Below, in pieces: positions 42,587 through 54,322 of a stretch of 64,000 nt of DNA; position 1 is the stretch's first letter, and each line of letters opens with the position of its first letter. Under the pieces are notes generated by a model. The model was not told where the DNA came from, did no database searches, and worked only from the letters and a program-made list of their open reading frames with translations. Both the position numbers and the translations under genes were made by a program. This DNA is from Streptomyces bacillaris. Lineage in GTDB: Bacteria > Actinomycetota > Actinomycetes > Streptomycetales > Streptomycetaceae. The stretch lies in NCBI RefSeq assembly GCF_003268675.1, contig NZ_CP029378.1, forward strand, positions 124,001 to 188,000. The letters are read 5' to 3'.

Positions 42587-43330
42587 TCAGTCCTCTCCGA
42601 GGGCCTGGACCGCGCCCATGAGCGCGGTGGTGAGCAGGAGCGGGGAGCGGCCCAGGCCGCAGACGGCGCCCGCGTAGGCGTGGGCGGCGAGTTCGTCGGC
42701 TCCGGCGACATGGCCGGGGACGCGGAGCCGGCCGAGCCGCAGGGCGGTGTGGCCGAGCCGGTCGCGGAGCGCCCGGCGGATGTGGGGGTAGTGGTGGAGC
42801 AGCCCGTGGGCGTGCTCGTGGGCGAGGGCGGCGGCCCGGAGCGATCCCGTGGGGTAGCGGTCCCGCCAGCCGAGTACGTCCACCAGGTGTTCGCCGAGGG
42901 CGATGGTGTCGGTGAAGAGTTCGACGGTGGGTTCCGGGCGGGAGGTGTAGCGGGCGAGGAGCAGCCGGTCGAGGCCGCCCGTGGTCTCGACGACCCGGGC
43001 GGGGTGCGGGACTTCGGCGGCCGGGGGCGCGGATGCCGCCAGTTCCCGGCCGAACTCCTTTGCCGTGCACGCCCAGTGGCGCAGCAGTGCCGGGTCCCGG
43101 GTCTCGTGGGTCGGTGTGCCCGCGAGCAGCCGTACGCCGAACTCGGTGTCGTCCAGCTCCGCCAGCCGTGCGCAGTCGGCGCGCAGGGCCTCGCGGCGGG
43201 CGGCGGTGAGGGCGGTGAACGCGGCGGTCGTACGGGGGTGTCCGCGCGGCGGGCCCGCCGCCGTCCCGGCTCTCCCGGCGCGGGAGCGGGTGCCGACGGG
43301 CGCGGGTGGCGGGGATGTGCGGGGGCTCAT
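42587..43330 (-). CDS. Unknown protein with an EHAHG motif, coupled to the HyuA-like gene
   Basis: A 247-residue protein whose ATG overlaps the HyuA-like stop (ATGA). The first 40 residues are disordered (Pro/Arg/Ala). The rest is helical: FTALTAARREALRADCARLAELDDTEFGVRLLAGTPTHETRDPALLRHWACTAKEFGRELA, then RAAALAHEHAHGLLHHYPHIRRALRDRLG, with four histidines in a metal-site-like cluster. No signal or membrane helix. I do not recognise the family; a metal-dependent role is only an inference. Confidence 0.72.
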   Translation of the reverse strand: MSPRTSPPPAPVGTRSRAGRAGTAAGPPRGHPRTTAAFTALTAARREALRADCARLAELDDTEFGVRLLAGTPTHETRDPALLRHWACTAKEFGRELAASAPPAAEVPHPARVVETTGGLDRLLLARYTSRPEPTVELFTDTIALGEHLVDVLGWRDRYPTGSLRAAALAHEHAHGLLHHYPHIRRALRDRLGHTALRLGRLRVPGHVAGADELAAHAYAGAVCGLGRSPLLLTTALMGAVQALGED

Positions 43331-45480
43331 GTGCGCGCCTCCACGACCGCGACCACCGGTTCGTCCGCCGCGCGGGAGCGCAGTTCGCCGCGGGCCAGGG
43401 CGAGCAGAGGTCCTGCCTCCAGGATGCCGGAGAGGTCGGCGATCCTGGTGCCGAGGAGCAGCCGGAGCGCGGGTGCGCGGACGCCGCCGTCGCCGTACGA
43501 GGTGGCGTCGCGGACCAGGTCGGCGAGGAGTTCGGGGGCCTGGCCGACCGTGGTGGTGGCGACCGTGGCGTCGGCGGCGTGCAGCCGCACCACGCCGTCG
43601 GCGTCCAGGACCCGCACGGGGTGGCGGGCGCGGCGGAAGCGGCGGTGGTGCTCGGAGCCGTAGACCGTGTGGGTGGGGGTGGCGGCGAGGATCCGCACGG
43701 CGGAGGGGTCGGCCTTGAGGCTGGCCGCCGCCGCTTCGAGCCGTTCGGTGTCGTCGGTGCGGCGGGCGCGGTCCTGGGTGCGCAGTTCGGTGGCGCCGGT
43801 GGCGACGGCCCGTACGGTGTTGGTGCGGGGGTCGACGGTGACCTCGACCTCCACGGCGGCGGGCGCGGCGCCCTGGGCGACGACGGCGGCCTCGGCCTCG
43901 TTCCGTACGCCGAGGATCTGCTCCTGCGTGGCGCCCGGGATGATCCGCTCGACCTGTTCGCGGACCAAGGCGAGGGCGACCCCGATCGGGCTGATGACCT
44001 CGCTGTTCCGCGCGATCCGGCCGGGCAGTCCGGTGTCGGCCGCCAGGTGCGGGGTGACCGAGGCGGCGCCTCCCCCGCCGCCGACGAGGACGGCGGTGTC
44101 GCGGTCGAGGCGGTAGTCGCGCATCATCGCCTCGGTGACGTCCTTGACCTGCTTCACCCCGGCGTCGAGGAGCTGGGTGGCGGCCCCGGCCACGTCGGTG
44201 CCGAGCGCGTCGGCCAGCGGCTGGAGCGCGGCGCGCGCCGCTTCGGGGTCGCAGGCGGCGAAGTCGCCCTCCGGGACCCGGCCGAGCGCGTTGGCCGCGC
44301 AGGTCATGGTGAGGGCGAACCGCCCGCCGGCCGCGTCCAGTACGGCGTAGTCGTCGGGGTCGCCCTCCAGCGGCCGTACGGTGACGAGCCGGGCGCCCGC
44401 CAGGTCGGCCGGGTCGGCGTAGCAGGCGTACGGCAGGCCCGCGATGTGGGCGCTGCGCGGTCCGACGGCGTGCACCTTGCCGCCGGAGATCCGGGCCATG
44501 GAGCCGCCGCCGACGCCGACGGTGCGGACGTCGAGGGCGGAGAGGTACGAGGAGCGGCCGAGGATCGTGGCGTGCCGGACGGCGACCTTGCCGCGCCGGA
44601 CGACGCTGATGTCCGTGGAGGTGCCGCCGGTCTCCAGGAACACCCCTTCGCTGACCCGCTCCCGCATCAGGGCCCCGGCGACTCCGGCCGCCGGGCCCGA
44701 GAGGACGGTGAGCAGGGGGCGTCCGCGCATCTCGTCCAGGGACATGACACCGCCGTCGCAGCGCATCACCATCAGCGGCGCGGTCACCCCGGCGGCGGCG
44801 ATGGAGCGGTCCACGAGGTCGGCGGTGGCGAGCATCTTCGGCAGGATCGCCGCGTTGACCACGGCGGTGCGGGTGCGCTTGTGGAGCCCGTACAGCGAGG
44901 TGATCCTGTGGGCGGCGGTCATCGGGAGCCCGTGTCCGCGTGCGGCGTCGAGGACGGCCTCCTCGCCGTCGGGTACGTCGACGCTGAACGGTTCGCTGGC
45001 GACGAGGACCTGGGCCCCAGCTGCGGTGAGCCGGTCGACGGCGGCGTGGACGGCGGCGGTGTCGTCGGGGTCGTCGACGTGGGCGTAGTGGAGCGGGAGC
45101 CTCTTGCCGGGGGTGAGTTCGAGGTTCGCCAGGGCGGCGAGGCGCTTGGTGGGGAGCGCCCCGGGGCCGGTGCCGATGCCGATCAGGCCCACGGGGGCGA
45201 CGTCGCCCTCCAGCAGGGCGTTGGTGGCCTGGGTGGTGCCGTGGGCGAGGAAGGCCACGTCCTCGGGGGCGCGGCCGACGTCCTTGAGCAGCCGGTCGAG
45301 CGCCTCGACGATGCCGTGGGCGACCCCGTCCTCGTGGTGGTGGCTGGTGGGGACCTTCACCTGGGCGACGAGTTCGAGGGTGGCGGAGTCGACGGCCACG
45401 GCGTCGGTGAAGGTTCCGCCGACGTCGATGCCGACGCGTATGCGCTGGGGTCGGGGCGGGTGGTGCTGTTCCTCGGTCAT
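43327..45480 (-). CDS. Hydantoinase/oxoprolinase-family ATPase (HyuA-like)
   Basis: A 717-residue protein: Hydant_A_N (RVGIDVGGTFTDAVAVD, LAHGTTQATNALLEG) and Hydantoinase_A (MRCDGGVMSLDEMRGRPLLTVLSGPAAGVAGAL, ETGGTSTDISVVRRGK, VGGGGGAASVTPHLA) with the actin-like ATP-binding motifs. Family members use ATP to open hydantoin or oxoproline rings or carboxylate ketones such as acetone. The usual HyuB partner is not encoded here, so either this single chain suffices or the partner is elsewhere. It is in the middle of the LacI-linked operon. Substrate unknown. Confidence 0.87.
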   Translation of the reverse strand: MTEEQHHPPRPQRIRVGIDVGGTFTDAVAVDSATLELVAQVKVPTSHHHEDGVAHGIVEALDRLLKDVGRAPEDVAFLAHGTTQATNALLEGDVAPVGLIGIGTGPGALPTKRLAALANLELTPGKRLPLHYAHVDDPDDTAAVHAAVDRLTAAGAQVLVASEPFSVDVPDGEEAVLDAARGHGLPMTAAHRITSLYGLHKRTRTAVVNAAILPKMLATADLVDRSIAAAGVTAPLMVMRCDGGVMSLDEMRGRPLLTVLSGPAAGVAGALMRERVSEGVFLETGGTSTDISVVRRGKVAVRHATILGRSSYLSALDVRTVGVGGGSMARISGGKVHAVGPRSAHIAGLPYACYADPADLAGARLVTVRPLEGDPDDYAVLDAAGGRFALTMTCAANALGRVPEGDFAACDPEAARAALQPLADALGTDVAGAATQLLDAGVKQVKDVTEAMMRDYRLDRDTAVLVGGGGGAASVTPHLAADTGLPGRIARNSEVISPIGVALALVREQVERIIPGATQEQILGVRNEAEAAVVAQGAAPAAVEVEVTVDPRTNTVRAVATGATELRTQDRARRTDDTERLEAAAASLKADPSAVRILAATPTHTVYGSEHHRRFRRARHPVRVLDADGVVRLHAADATVATTTVGQAPELLADLVRDATSYGDGGVRAPALRLLLGTRIADLSGILEAGPLLALARGELRSRAADEPVVAVVEART

Positions 45481-45531
45481 GCTGGTGACACCTCCTTGTG
45501 TCGGGTGGACCGGACTGCGGTGCGGGGACGG

Positions 45532-47160
45532 TCAGTAGCCCCGGACGTCGGGCCAGTGGCGCTGGACGCCGGCCCGGTCGAGCACACGGGTGAACTCCTC
45601 CAGCCGCTTGTCCTCCTCCTGCACCTGGTGCGGGCGTACGCCCTCCTCCAGGCAGTGCGCGGCGAGCGCCCCGGCGGCCTCGCCGATGTTCCACTCGACG
45701 GGGTGGAGGCGGTAGCAGCCGTTGGTGATGTGGGTGGTGCCGATGTTCTTGCCGGCGGGCAGCAGGTTGCGCACCCGGCGGGGCAGGAGGGCGCCGAGGG
45801 GGATCTCGAAGGGGACGGAGCCGATGTCGATGTAGTTGTCGCCGCCGGTGGAGGGGTGCAGGTCGATGCGGTAGCCGCCGACGCCGACGGAGTCGCGGTG
45901 CCGGGTGCCTCCGTACGGTCCGACGAGGTCGATGGCCACGTCGTGCTCGGTGACGGTGGTGACGGCCTTGATGCGGCGGGACTCGCGGACGTACGGGGCC
46001 TTGGCGAGGCCGTCGGCGGTGCCGGTGACGTCGGGGCGGAGCCGCAGTCCGGGGAAGCCGGTACCGCCGTCGGTACGGGGCGCCTCGGTCTGGAGCCAGT
46101 ACAGGACGGAGAGCGAGAGCTGGCGGGCCTCGGCGACGGCTTCTCGGCTCGTCTCCTCGCCCGCGCCGATGAGGGGCTTGAGCCAGTAGTCGTTGAGCGG
46201 CCAGTTGACGAGGGTGATGTCGGAGTCGAACGCCCCGGGGCGGTGCAGTTTGCGGGCGAGGATGCGGCGGAAGCCCCACAGCTCCTTGTCGCCCGCGTCG
46301 GCGCTCTGGTCGGCGTTGACGGCGAGCGGATCGATGTCGGGGTTGGGTTCGAAGGTGCGGGTGACGGCCGCCAGGGAGCGGGGGTCGGGGGCGGTGAAGC
46401 TCAGGAGGGGGCCGGGCCAGAAGTCGGGGCGGTAGGAGCGCCAGAAGGCGTAGTCGTCGGGGCGGTCGATGGTGTGGTTCTCGCCCTGGTGGTGGGAGAG
46501 GGCGAAGCAGGCGGTGATGCCCTGCTGGTTGAGGGGGTCGGCGGCCTCGGGGGCGTGCGGCTCGTCGTACTCGGAGCGTGCCTCGGCGCCCAGCGCGTGT
46601 TCCACGTCGGCCAGTTCCAGCAGTTCGCCGGTCTCGGTGGCGTCGATGACGTAGGGGGCGGTGACGGTGTGGCGGGCGCCGTCGCGTACGTCCTCGAAGG
46701 TGACCGCGCGGACAAAGTCCCCGTCGGTGTCGGCGGCGACGGGGCGGGTGTGGGTCAGGACGGTGAGCCGTCCGGCGGCGATGTGCGGGGCGAGCATCGC
46801 CTCCAGGACGGCGAGGGCGACGCGCGGTTCGTGGCAGAGCTTGCTGACGCGGCCCGCGCCCGGGTTGAGCAGCGGCAGGTCCAGGGCTTCGGCGCGCATG
46901 GGGTACCACTGCCGGTAGTGGGCGCGGATCGACTCGCGCAGGGTCCGGTAGGTGTCGGTGACACCGAACTGTTCGACCCAGGGGTGCTCGTCCGGCGGGA
47001 CGGCCTGCGAGGTGAGCTGGCCGCCGATCCAGTCGGTCTCCTCGGTGAGGACGACGGTGCGGCCCGCCCGGCAGGCGGCGAGCGCGGCGGCGACGCCGCC
47101 CGTACCACCGCCCGCGATGAGCACGTCGGTCTCGTGGGGGGCGCCGATGGGGGTGGGCAT
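45532..47160 (-). CDS. FAD-dependent oxidoreductase (FAD_oxidored / xanthan-lyase-annotated family)
   Basis: A 542-residue protein with an N-terminal dinucleotide fold (DVLIAGGGTGGVAAALAACRAGRTVVLTEETDWIGGQLTSQ, GxGxxG plus acidic end) and the family's YVIDATETGELLELADVEHALGAEA, CFALSHHQ and LPAGKNIGTTHITNGCYRLHPVEWNIGEAAGALA signatures. It binds FAD and probably oxidises a small organic substrate in the cytoplasm. First structural gene after the LacI gene (84-base gap). The 'xanthan lyase' label seen on relatives is not supported by the sequence. Confidence 0.87.
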   Translation of the reverse strand: MPTPIGAPHETDVLIAGGGTGGVAAALAACRAGRTVVLTEETDWIGGQLTSQAVPPDEHPWVEQFGVTDTYRTLRESIRAHYRQWYPMRAEALDLPLLNPGAGRVSKLCHEPRVALAVLEAMLAPHIAAGRLTVLTHTRPVAADTDGDFVRAVTFEDVRDGARHTVTAPYVIDATETGELLELADVEHALGAEARSEYDEPHAPEAADPLNQQGITACFALSHHQGENHTIDRPDDYAFWRSYRPDFWPGPLLSFTAPDPRSLAAVTRTFEPNPDIDPLAVNADQSADAGDKELWGFRRILARKLHRPGAFDSDITLVNWPLNDYWLKPLIGAGEETSREAVAEARQLSLSVLYWLQTEAPRTDGGTGFPGLRLRPDVTGTADGLAKAPYVRESRRIKAVTTVTEHDVAIDLVGPYGGTRHRDSVGVGGYRIDLHPSTGGDNYIDIGSVPFEIPLGALLPRRVRNLLPAGKNIGTTHITNGCYRLHPVEWNIGEAAGALAAHCLEEGVRPHQVQEEDKRLEEFTRVLDRAGVQRHWPDVRGY

Positions 47161-47244
47161 ACGGTGCTGACTCCTAGCGCTGGGTGTTCGGGGCGTGGGT
47201 GGTACGGGGTGGAGTGTGGGGTGGTGCGGGGTGGGGCGCGGGTC

Positions 47245-48330
47245 TCAGTCCGTCCGGCCAGGCGGCGGGCCCGCCGTGGTCCCGGGGCGGAACGCGCACG
47301 CCACCAGGGGTTCGATGTGCTCCCGGCCGGAGAGCTGGGCGATGAGCAGCCGGACTGCGGCCGCGCCCAGGTCGGCCCGGGGGATGTCGAAGCCGGTCGG
47401 CGGGCGGGCGGCGGCCAGGTCGGCGGGGGGTGAGCCGAGGAGCGCCAGCGACACGTCGTCCGGCGCGGCGAGCCCGGCGGCGGCGACGGCCGTGTGCAGG
47501 GCCCGCCAGGCGGCACCGGTGTCGGTCTCCTCGGCGACGAACGCGGTGACGCCCTCGGCCAGCCGGTCGCGCACCCAGGCGGCGGTGATGTGCTGCTCGG
47601 GGTGTGCAGTGCGCACGACGGCGGCGGGGCCGTCGGCGGCGTGCGGACCGGCGTGCGCGGCGAGTGCGGTGCGGAAGCCGTGCTCGCGGTCGGTGGAGGC
47701 CGGGGCATCGTCGTCCTCGCGGACGAGCACGATCCGCCGGTGGCCGAGGCCGGCCAGGTGGCGGACGACCTCGGCGCTGGCGGCGACGTAGTCGGCGCCG
47801 ACCCAGGCGAGCCCTTCCAGCGCGTCGCGGCGGCCGATGTGCACGGCGGGGTAGCCGTCCGCGACGAGCCGGCGCAGCTGGTCGTCCGGGACGTGGCGGC
47901 CGAGGAAGAGGCAGCCGTCCGCGAGCCGGACCCGGTTCAGCGCCCCGGGGTCCCCCGCCTGGGCGCCACCGGGGCTGGATCCGGTGAAGAGGACCAGGTC
48001 GTAGCCCTGGGCGGCGGCCTCCTGCTCGACGCCGACGAGGATCGGGTAGTACGAGTGCTCGACGGCGGTCGGGAAGGTGGCGGTGAAGCTGAAGACGCCG
48101 AGGAGGTTGTTCCGGGCGGCGGCCAGACGGCGGGCCGCCGGGTCGGGCACGTAACCGAGTTCGCGGGCGGCGGTGAGCACCCGGGCCCGGGTCTCCTCGT
48201 GCAGGGCGATGCCCTGCTTGTTGCCGCCGAGCACCAGCGACACCGTCGTCTGCGACACCCCGGCGAGCCGGGCCACCTCGGCCTGGCGCGGTCGCCCGCG
48301 CCGCTGCCGGGAGGGTCCCTTTTCGGCCAT
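47245..48330 (-). CDS. LacI-family transcriptional regulator
   Basis: A 361-residue LacI/GalR repressor: the HTH (RQAEVARLAGVSQTTVSLVLGGNKQGIALHEETRARVLTAARELGYVPD) with hinge PAARRLAAAR, then a periplasmic-binding-type effector domain (LLGVFSFTATFP, GCLFLGRHVPDD, ALLGSPPADLAAARPPTGFDIPR). It probably represses itself and the five downstream genes until an intermediate binds. Matching palindromic operators lie 16 and 58 bases before its ATG. Same strand as the cluster. Confidence 0.92.
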   Translation of the reverse strand: MAEKGPSRQRRGRPRQAEVARLAGVSQTTVSLVLGGNKQGIALHEETRARVLTAARELGYVPDPAARRLAAARNNLLGVFSFTATFPTAVEHSYYPILVGVEQEAAAQGYDLVLFTGSSPGGAQAGDPGALNRVRLADGCLFLGRHVPDDQLRRLVADGYPAVHIGRRDALEGLAWVGADYVAASAEVVRHLAGLGHRRIVLVREDDDAPASTDREHGFRTALAAHAGPHAADGPAAVVRTAHPEQHITAAWVRDRLAEGVTAFVAEETDTGAAWRALHTAVAAAGLAAPDDVSLALLGSPPADLAAARPPTGFDIPRADLGAAAVRLLIAQLSGREHIEPLVACAFRPGTTAGPPPGRTD

Positions 48331-48345
48331 GCTGCACTCCCTCGA

Positions 48346-48359
48346 CTAATGCGCATTAG
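48346..48359. promoter_or_regulatory. LacI-type operator O1
   Basis: CTAATGCGCATTAG, a perfect 14-bp palindrome with the central CG typical of LacI-family sites, 16 bases upstream of the LacI-family start codon. Autoregulation inferred. Confidence 0.75.
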
Positions 48360-48387
48360 CTTCCGTCTGCGGAAGGATGCAGGGGTG

Positions 48388-48401
48388 CTAATGCGGATTA
48401 G
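48388..48401. promoter_or_regulatory. LacI-type operator O2
   Basis: CTAATGCGGATTAG, the same palindrome with one change, centred 42 bp (four helical turns) from O1, an arrangement allowing cooperative or looped binding. Confidence 0.7.
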
Positions 48402-48447
48402 CCAGCACCTTGCCGCCGGTCGGCCGAGGGGGTCAAGAGGGGTGGAA

Positions 48448-48469
48448 CGACTAATAATCGACTAATAAT
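48448..48469. repeat. Tandem 11-bp direct repeat CGACTAATAAT
   Basis: Two adjacent exact copies in the 370-base region between the LacI-family gene and the SRPBCC gene. They contain the operator half-site CTAAT, so they may be decayed or additional operator halves. The rest of this gap holds no gene. Confidence 0.5.
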
Positions 48470-48700
48470 CGGCGCCTGCGAGTCCGAGGACGCCGGGCAC
48501 GCCGACGGTGGTGACCGGGGCGCCCCCGGGTCGGGAGCGTCCCGTCCGCCGGCCCGCACCCTGCCCCGCACGCCCGCCCTGACGCCCGCCCTGACCTGGA
48601 CCGTCGCCGGGCGGGTGGCCCGCCGCCCCTATTCGGGAACTTGACGGATCAGCGGGCACCTCGTTGACCCCTGTGCGACGTGATCGGCAGGATCGCCGGT

Positions 48701-49243
48701 ATGGCGAACTCCATCATCGAAAAGTCCCCGCTGTTCGAACTGCGTGCCGACAAACGAGTTTCCGCGTCCCCGGAAAAGGTCTACGCGGTCGTCAGCGACC
48801 TTCCACGCCAGGCCGAATGGAGCCCGGAGTGCCGGGGCGGCGAGTGGATTTCGGGAGAGCCTTCCGCCGTCGGCGCGATCTTCCGCGGAGAGAATCTGCG
48901 CAGCGAGGACGTGGTGTCCTGGGCTCCGCTGATCCGTGGCACCTGGTACACCGAGGCGAGGATCGTCGCGGCCGAGCCGGGGCGGACCTTCCAGTGGGTG
49001 ATGCTCACGCACACCCAGGAGGACCAGGAGAGTCTGTGGGGCTTCGACATCGAGGCCGACGGGGACGGCAGTGTCCTCACCCACCATTTCCGTATGGGCA
49101 AGGCGACCGCCGGAATTCATAAGATCGTCAAGGACATGGACGAGCAGGAACGCGCCCAGTTCATCACCGACTGGACCGCCAAGCTCGCACAGGATCTGGA
49201 CGAGACCCTCGACCGGATCAAGGTCGTCATCGAAAAGCAGTGA
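48701..49243 (+). CDS. SRPBCC (START/polyketide-cyclase-like) family protein
   Basis: A 180-residue protein with the helix-grip pattern: ELRADKRVSASPEKVYAVVSDLPRQAEWSPECRGGEWI, VGAIFRGENLR, RTFQWVMLTHTQEDQESLWGFDIEADGDGSVLTHHFRM and a C-terminal helix (DWTAKLAQDLDETLDRIKVVIEKQ). Such proteins hold a hydrophobic ligand or catalyse cyclisation in polyketide pathways. No polyketide genes are near. ATG 48701 is chosen with CAGGA upstream; GTG 48680 is possible. Confidence 0.83.
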   Translation: MANSIIEKSPLFELRADKRVSASPEKVYAVVSDLPRQAEWSPECRGGEWISGEPSAVGAIFRGENLRSEDVVSWAPLIRGTWYTEARIVAAEPGRTFQWVMLTHTQEDQESLWGFDIEADGDGSVLTHHFRMGKATAGIHKIVKDMDEQERAQFITDWTAKLAQDLDETLDRIKVVIEKQ

Positions 49244-49480
49244 TTCCTCTTCACCCGCTCCTCCCTCTCTCGCCGCATTTTTCTCCGCGGCCGGTCGACC
49301 GTGCGAGAAATCCTTTTCCGTGAATGACGCGGAACAGGAGAGCGGGTGTCCGTTCTTCCTCCATCAGGGAAACAACGGAAGGCGCCCGGGCACGCCGTCC
49401 GACAACCGCCGCGTCACCGCCGTTGCCGCTGTGCCCGGACGCGCCCCGGCACGCCCCTCCGATACAGGAGTCCCACAGAC

Positions 49481-50849
49481 ATGAAGACCCGACGGTCCGC
49501 TTCCGGACGGTGGATCCAGGACTGGGAGCCGGAGAACGAGGAGTTCTGGGAGCTCTCCGGCAAGAAGATCGCCCGCCGCAATCTGGTCATGTCCGTCCTG
49601 TCCGAGCACATCGGCTTCTCCGTGTGGAGCCTGTGGTCGGTGCTCGTCCTGTTCATGTCGCCCGAGATCGGTCTGGGCTTCGCTCCGGACGAGAAGTTCC
49701 TGCTGGTGGTCATCCCCACCCTGGTCGGCGCGGCCCTGCGGCTGCCGTACAGCTATGCCGTGACCCGCTTCGGGGGCCGTAACTGGACGGTGTTCGCCTC
49801 CGTGGCGCTCCTGGTGCCGACGGTCCTGGCGTTCATCTTCATCCAGCGCCCGGGGACCCCGCTCTGGGTGTTCCTGCTGATCGGTGCCACCGCGGGTGTG
49901 GGAGGGGCCAACTTCGCCTCCTCCATGACCAACATCACCATCTTCTACCCGCAGCGGCACCAGGGCTGGGCGCTGGGCGTGAACGCGGGCGGCGGCAACC
50001 TCGGTGTCGCCGTGATCCAGATCCTGGGCCTGCTGGTCATCGCCACGGCCGGGAACACCCATCCGTCGTACGTGATCGCCTTCTACCTGCCGCTCATCGT
50101 GATCGTGGCGGCGCTGTCGGCCCTGCGGATGGACAACGTCGAGGCCGTCCGCGCGGAGCCGGGCGCGCTGCGCGAGGCCGCCGCCAGCCGTCACACCTGG
50201 TGGATCTCGGTCCTCTACATCGGCACCTTCGGGTCGTTCATCGGGTACGGCTTCGCCTTCGGCCTCGTGCTCCAGAGCGAGTTCGGCTCCACCCCGCTGG
50301 AGGCCGCCTCCGTCACCTTCCTGGGTCCGCTCCTCGGCTCGCTGGCCCGGCCGTTCGGCGGGAAGGTGGCCGACCGGTGGGGCGGAGCCCGTACCACCGT
50401 ATGGACCTTCGCCGGGCTGGCCGCGGGCACCTGTGTGCTGCTGCTCGCGTCCCGGGCCGGGTCGTTCGCCCTGTTCGTCGCCGGGTTCACCCTCCTGTTC
50501 GTGCTCAGCGGCTTCGGCAACGGCTCGACGTACAAGATGATCCCGGCCGTCTTCGCCCGGGAGGCGGAAAAGGCCATCACCTCCGGGGCGGGCGCTCCCC
50601 AGGCCTTCGCGCGGGCGCGGCGGGTCTCGGGGGCGGTCATCGGGATCGCCGGGGCCGTCGGGGCGCTCGGCGGCGTCGCGGTGAACCTCGCCTTCCGGTC
50701 CTCGTACCAGGGCGGGGGCGGCGGCGACATGGCGTTCCTCTGCTTCCTCGGCTTCTACGCGCTGTGCGTGCTGATCCTGCTGCGGGTCTATCTGCGGCGT
50801 GAGCGCACCGAGCAGAGCGCCCCCAGCCCGGCCCGGCCCCGGACCTCCC

Positions 50850-50860
<11 letters not shown>
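49481..50860 (+). CDS. narK: Nitrate/nitrite transporter, NarK type (MFS)
   Basis: A 459-residue major facilitator with 12 predicted helices. An N-terminal WIQDWEPENEEFWELSGKKIARRNLVMSVLSEHIGFSVWSLWSV start is typical of NarK/NasA proteins, and the nitrate signatures GVGGANFASSMTNITIFYP and GFGNGSTYKMIPAVF are both present. It imports nitrate for the reductase encoded next to it, whose ATG overlaps its stop. ATG 49481 follows a CAGGAG site. Confidence 0.92.
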
Positions 50861-52957
<2,097 letters not shown>

Positions 52958-52961
<4 letters not shown>

Positions 52962-54322
52962 GTCCCGCGATCACCGTCGTCGGTTATGGCCCCGCCGCGC
53001 ACCGCCTGGTCCAGCGGCTGCACCACCACGGTCACCGCGGGCCCGTCACCGTGTTCGGCGCCGAGCCGCAACCGGCTTACAACCGGGCACAGTTGCTCTC
53101 CGTGCTCGACGGGACGCTGCCCTCCGGGGCGCTGGCGCTCGGGCCGCTGCCGCCGGGCGCCGAGGTCCGGACGGGCTGCCGGATCACGGCGGTGGACCCG
53201 GGCCGCCGTCTCCTGCGCGACGGTGACGGGGGCGTCCACCCCTACGAGGTGCTGGTGCTGGTCACCGGGTCCCGGCCGGTCCTGCCGCCGCTCTCCGGTG
53301 CCGGGGACCGGCGTCTTCCCGATATCCGGGTCCCGCACACGCTCCCGGGGGCCGAACCGGTGGACCGGGGGCCGGTCGTGGTGGTCGGCGGCGGGCTGCG
53401 GGGCACGGAGACCGCGTACGCGCTGGGCCGCGCCGGACACGACGTCACCCTCGTCCACCCGGGCGCCCATCCGATGCACCGGCTGCTCGACGACCGTGCG
53501 GGGGCCCTGGTGACGGGCCTGCTCGGGGAGGCCGGGGTGGCCGTGGAGACCGGGCGGCGGGCCGTCGCCGTGGAGACCGGCAAGATCGTCCTGGACGACG
53601 GGCGGCTGCTGGCCGCCGGGACCCTGCTGCTCTGCACCGGCGCCGAGCCCGACACGGTCCTGGCCCGCACCGCCCGGCTGGCCATCGGTCACGGCATCGT
53701 CGTGGACGACCGGCTCCGCACCAGCGACCCGCACATCCACGCCCTGGGCGACTGTGTCGAGGCCCCCGGCCGCCATGCCACCCTCGCCTCCGCGTGGGAC
53801 CAGGCCGACGCCCTGGCCCGGACGCTCAGCGGCGGGGACGGCCGCCACGAGCCCGCCCGGCAGGTCGTCGTCCGGCCCCGGCTGCCCGCGCTCGCCGCGC
53901 TGGGCCCGCTCCAGGCGCTCGACGACCCGGGCGACGACGAGCAGGTCGTGCTGTCCGACCCGGCCGGCGGCCGCTACGGCCGCCTGGTGCTGCGCGAGGG
54001 CCGGGTACGGGCCGGGGTGCTGGTGGGCCTGCCCCGCGCCGTCGCCACCGTCGGCCGGCTCCACGCCGAGGGCCGCCCGGCGCCCCCGGACCGGCTCGCC
54101 CTGCTGCTGGGCAACGACGAGGAGTACGCGAACTCCGCCGAACTCCCGGACACGGCCGTGGTGTGCCAGTGCAACAACGTCACCAGGAAGGACCTCCACG
54201 AGGCCTGCCGACAGGGCGCCCGCGACCTCGCCGCCGTCGCCGCCGCGACCCGCGCCACCACGGGCTGCGGCAGCTGTACGGCGTTGGTGCGCCGGATCTG
54301 CGCATCCGCCGCCGCGTCATGA
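52958..54322 (+). CDS. FAD/NAD-binding electron-transfer subunit with C-terminal [2Fe-2S] BFD domain
   Basis: A 454-residue protein. The FAD motif is AITVVGYGPAAHRLVQRL, the NAD motif VVVVGGGLRGTETAYALGRAG, and the second FAD motif HIHALGDCVE. The C-terminal 55 residues are a BFD-like [2Fe-2S] domain (VVCQCNNVTRKDLHEACRQ...TTGCGSC). It is the likely electron donor for the nitrate reductase encoded upstream. The sequence resembles the NirB reductase half, but with no sirohaem domain. ATGA overlap with the nitrate reductase gene. Confidence 0.85.

Noticed and set aside
43331..46909. N-terminal extension of the EHAHG gene frame upstream of 43330
   Set aside because: This part overlaps the HyuA-like and FAD genes in another frame and is Arg/Pro/His-rich noise; the real gene starts at 43330 by ATGA coupling.
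43306..47433. A 1375-codon plus-strand open frame across the HyuA/FAD genes
   Set aside because: Antisense shadow of three recognisable minus-strand proteins; Gly/Val/Ala/Asp low-complexity translation.
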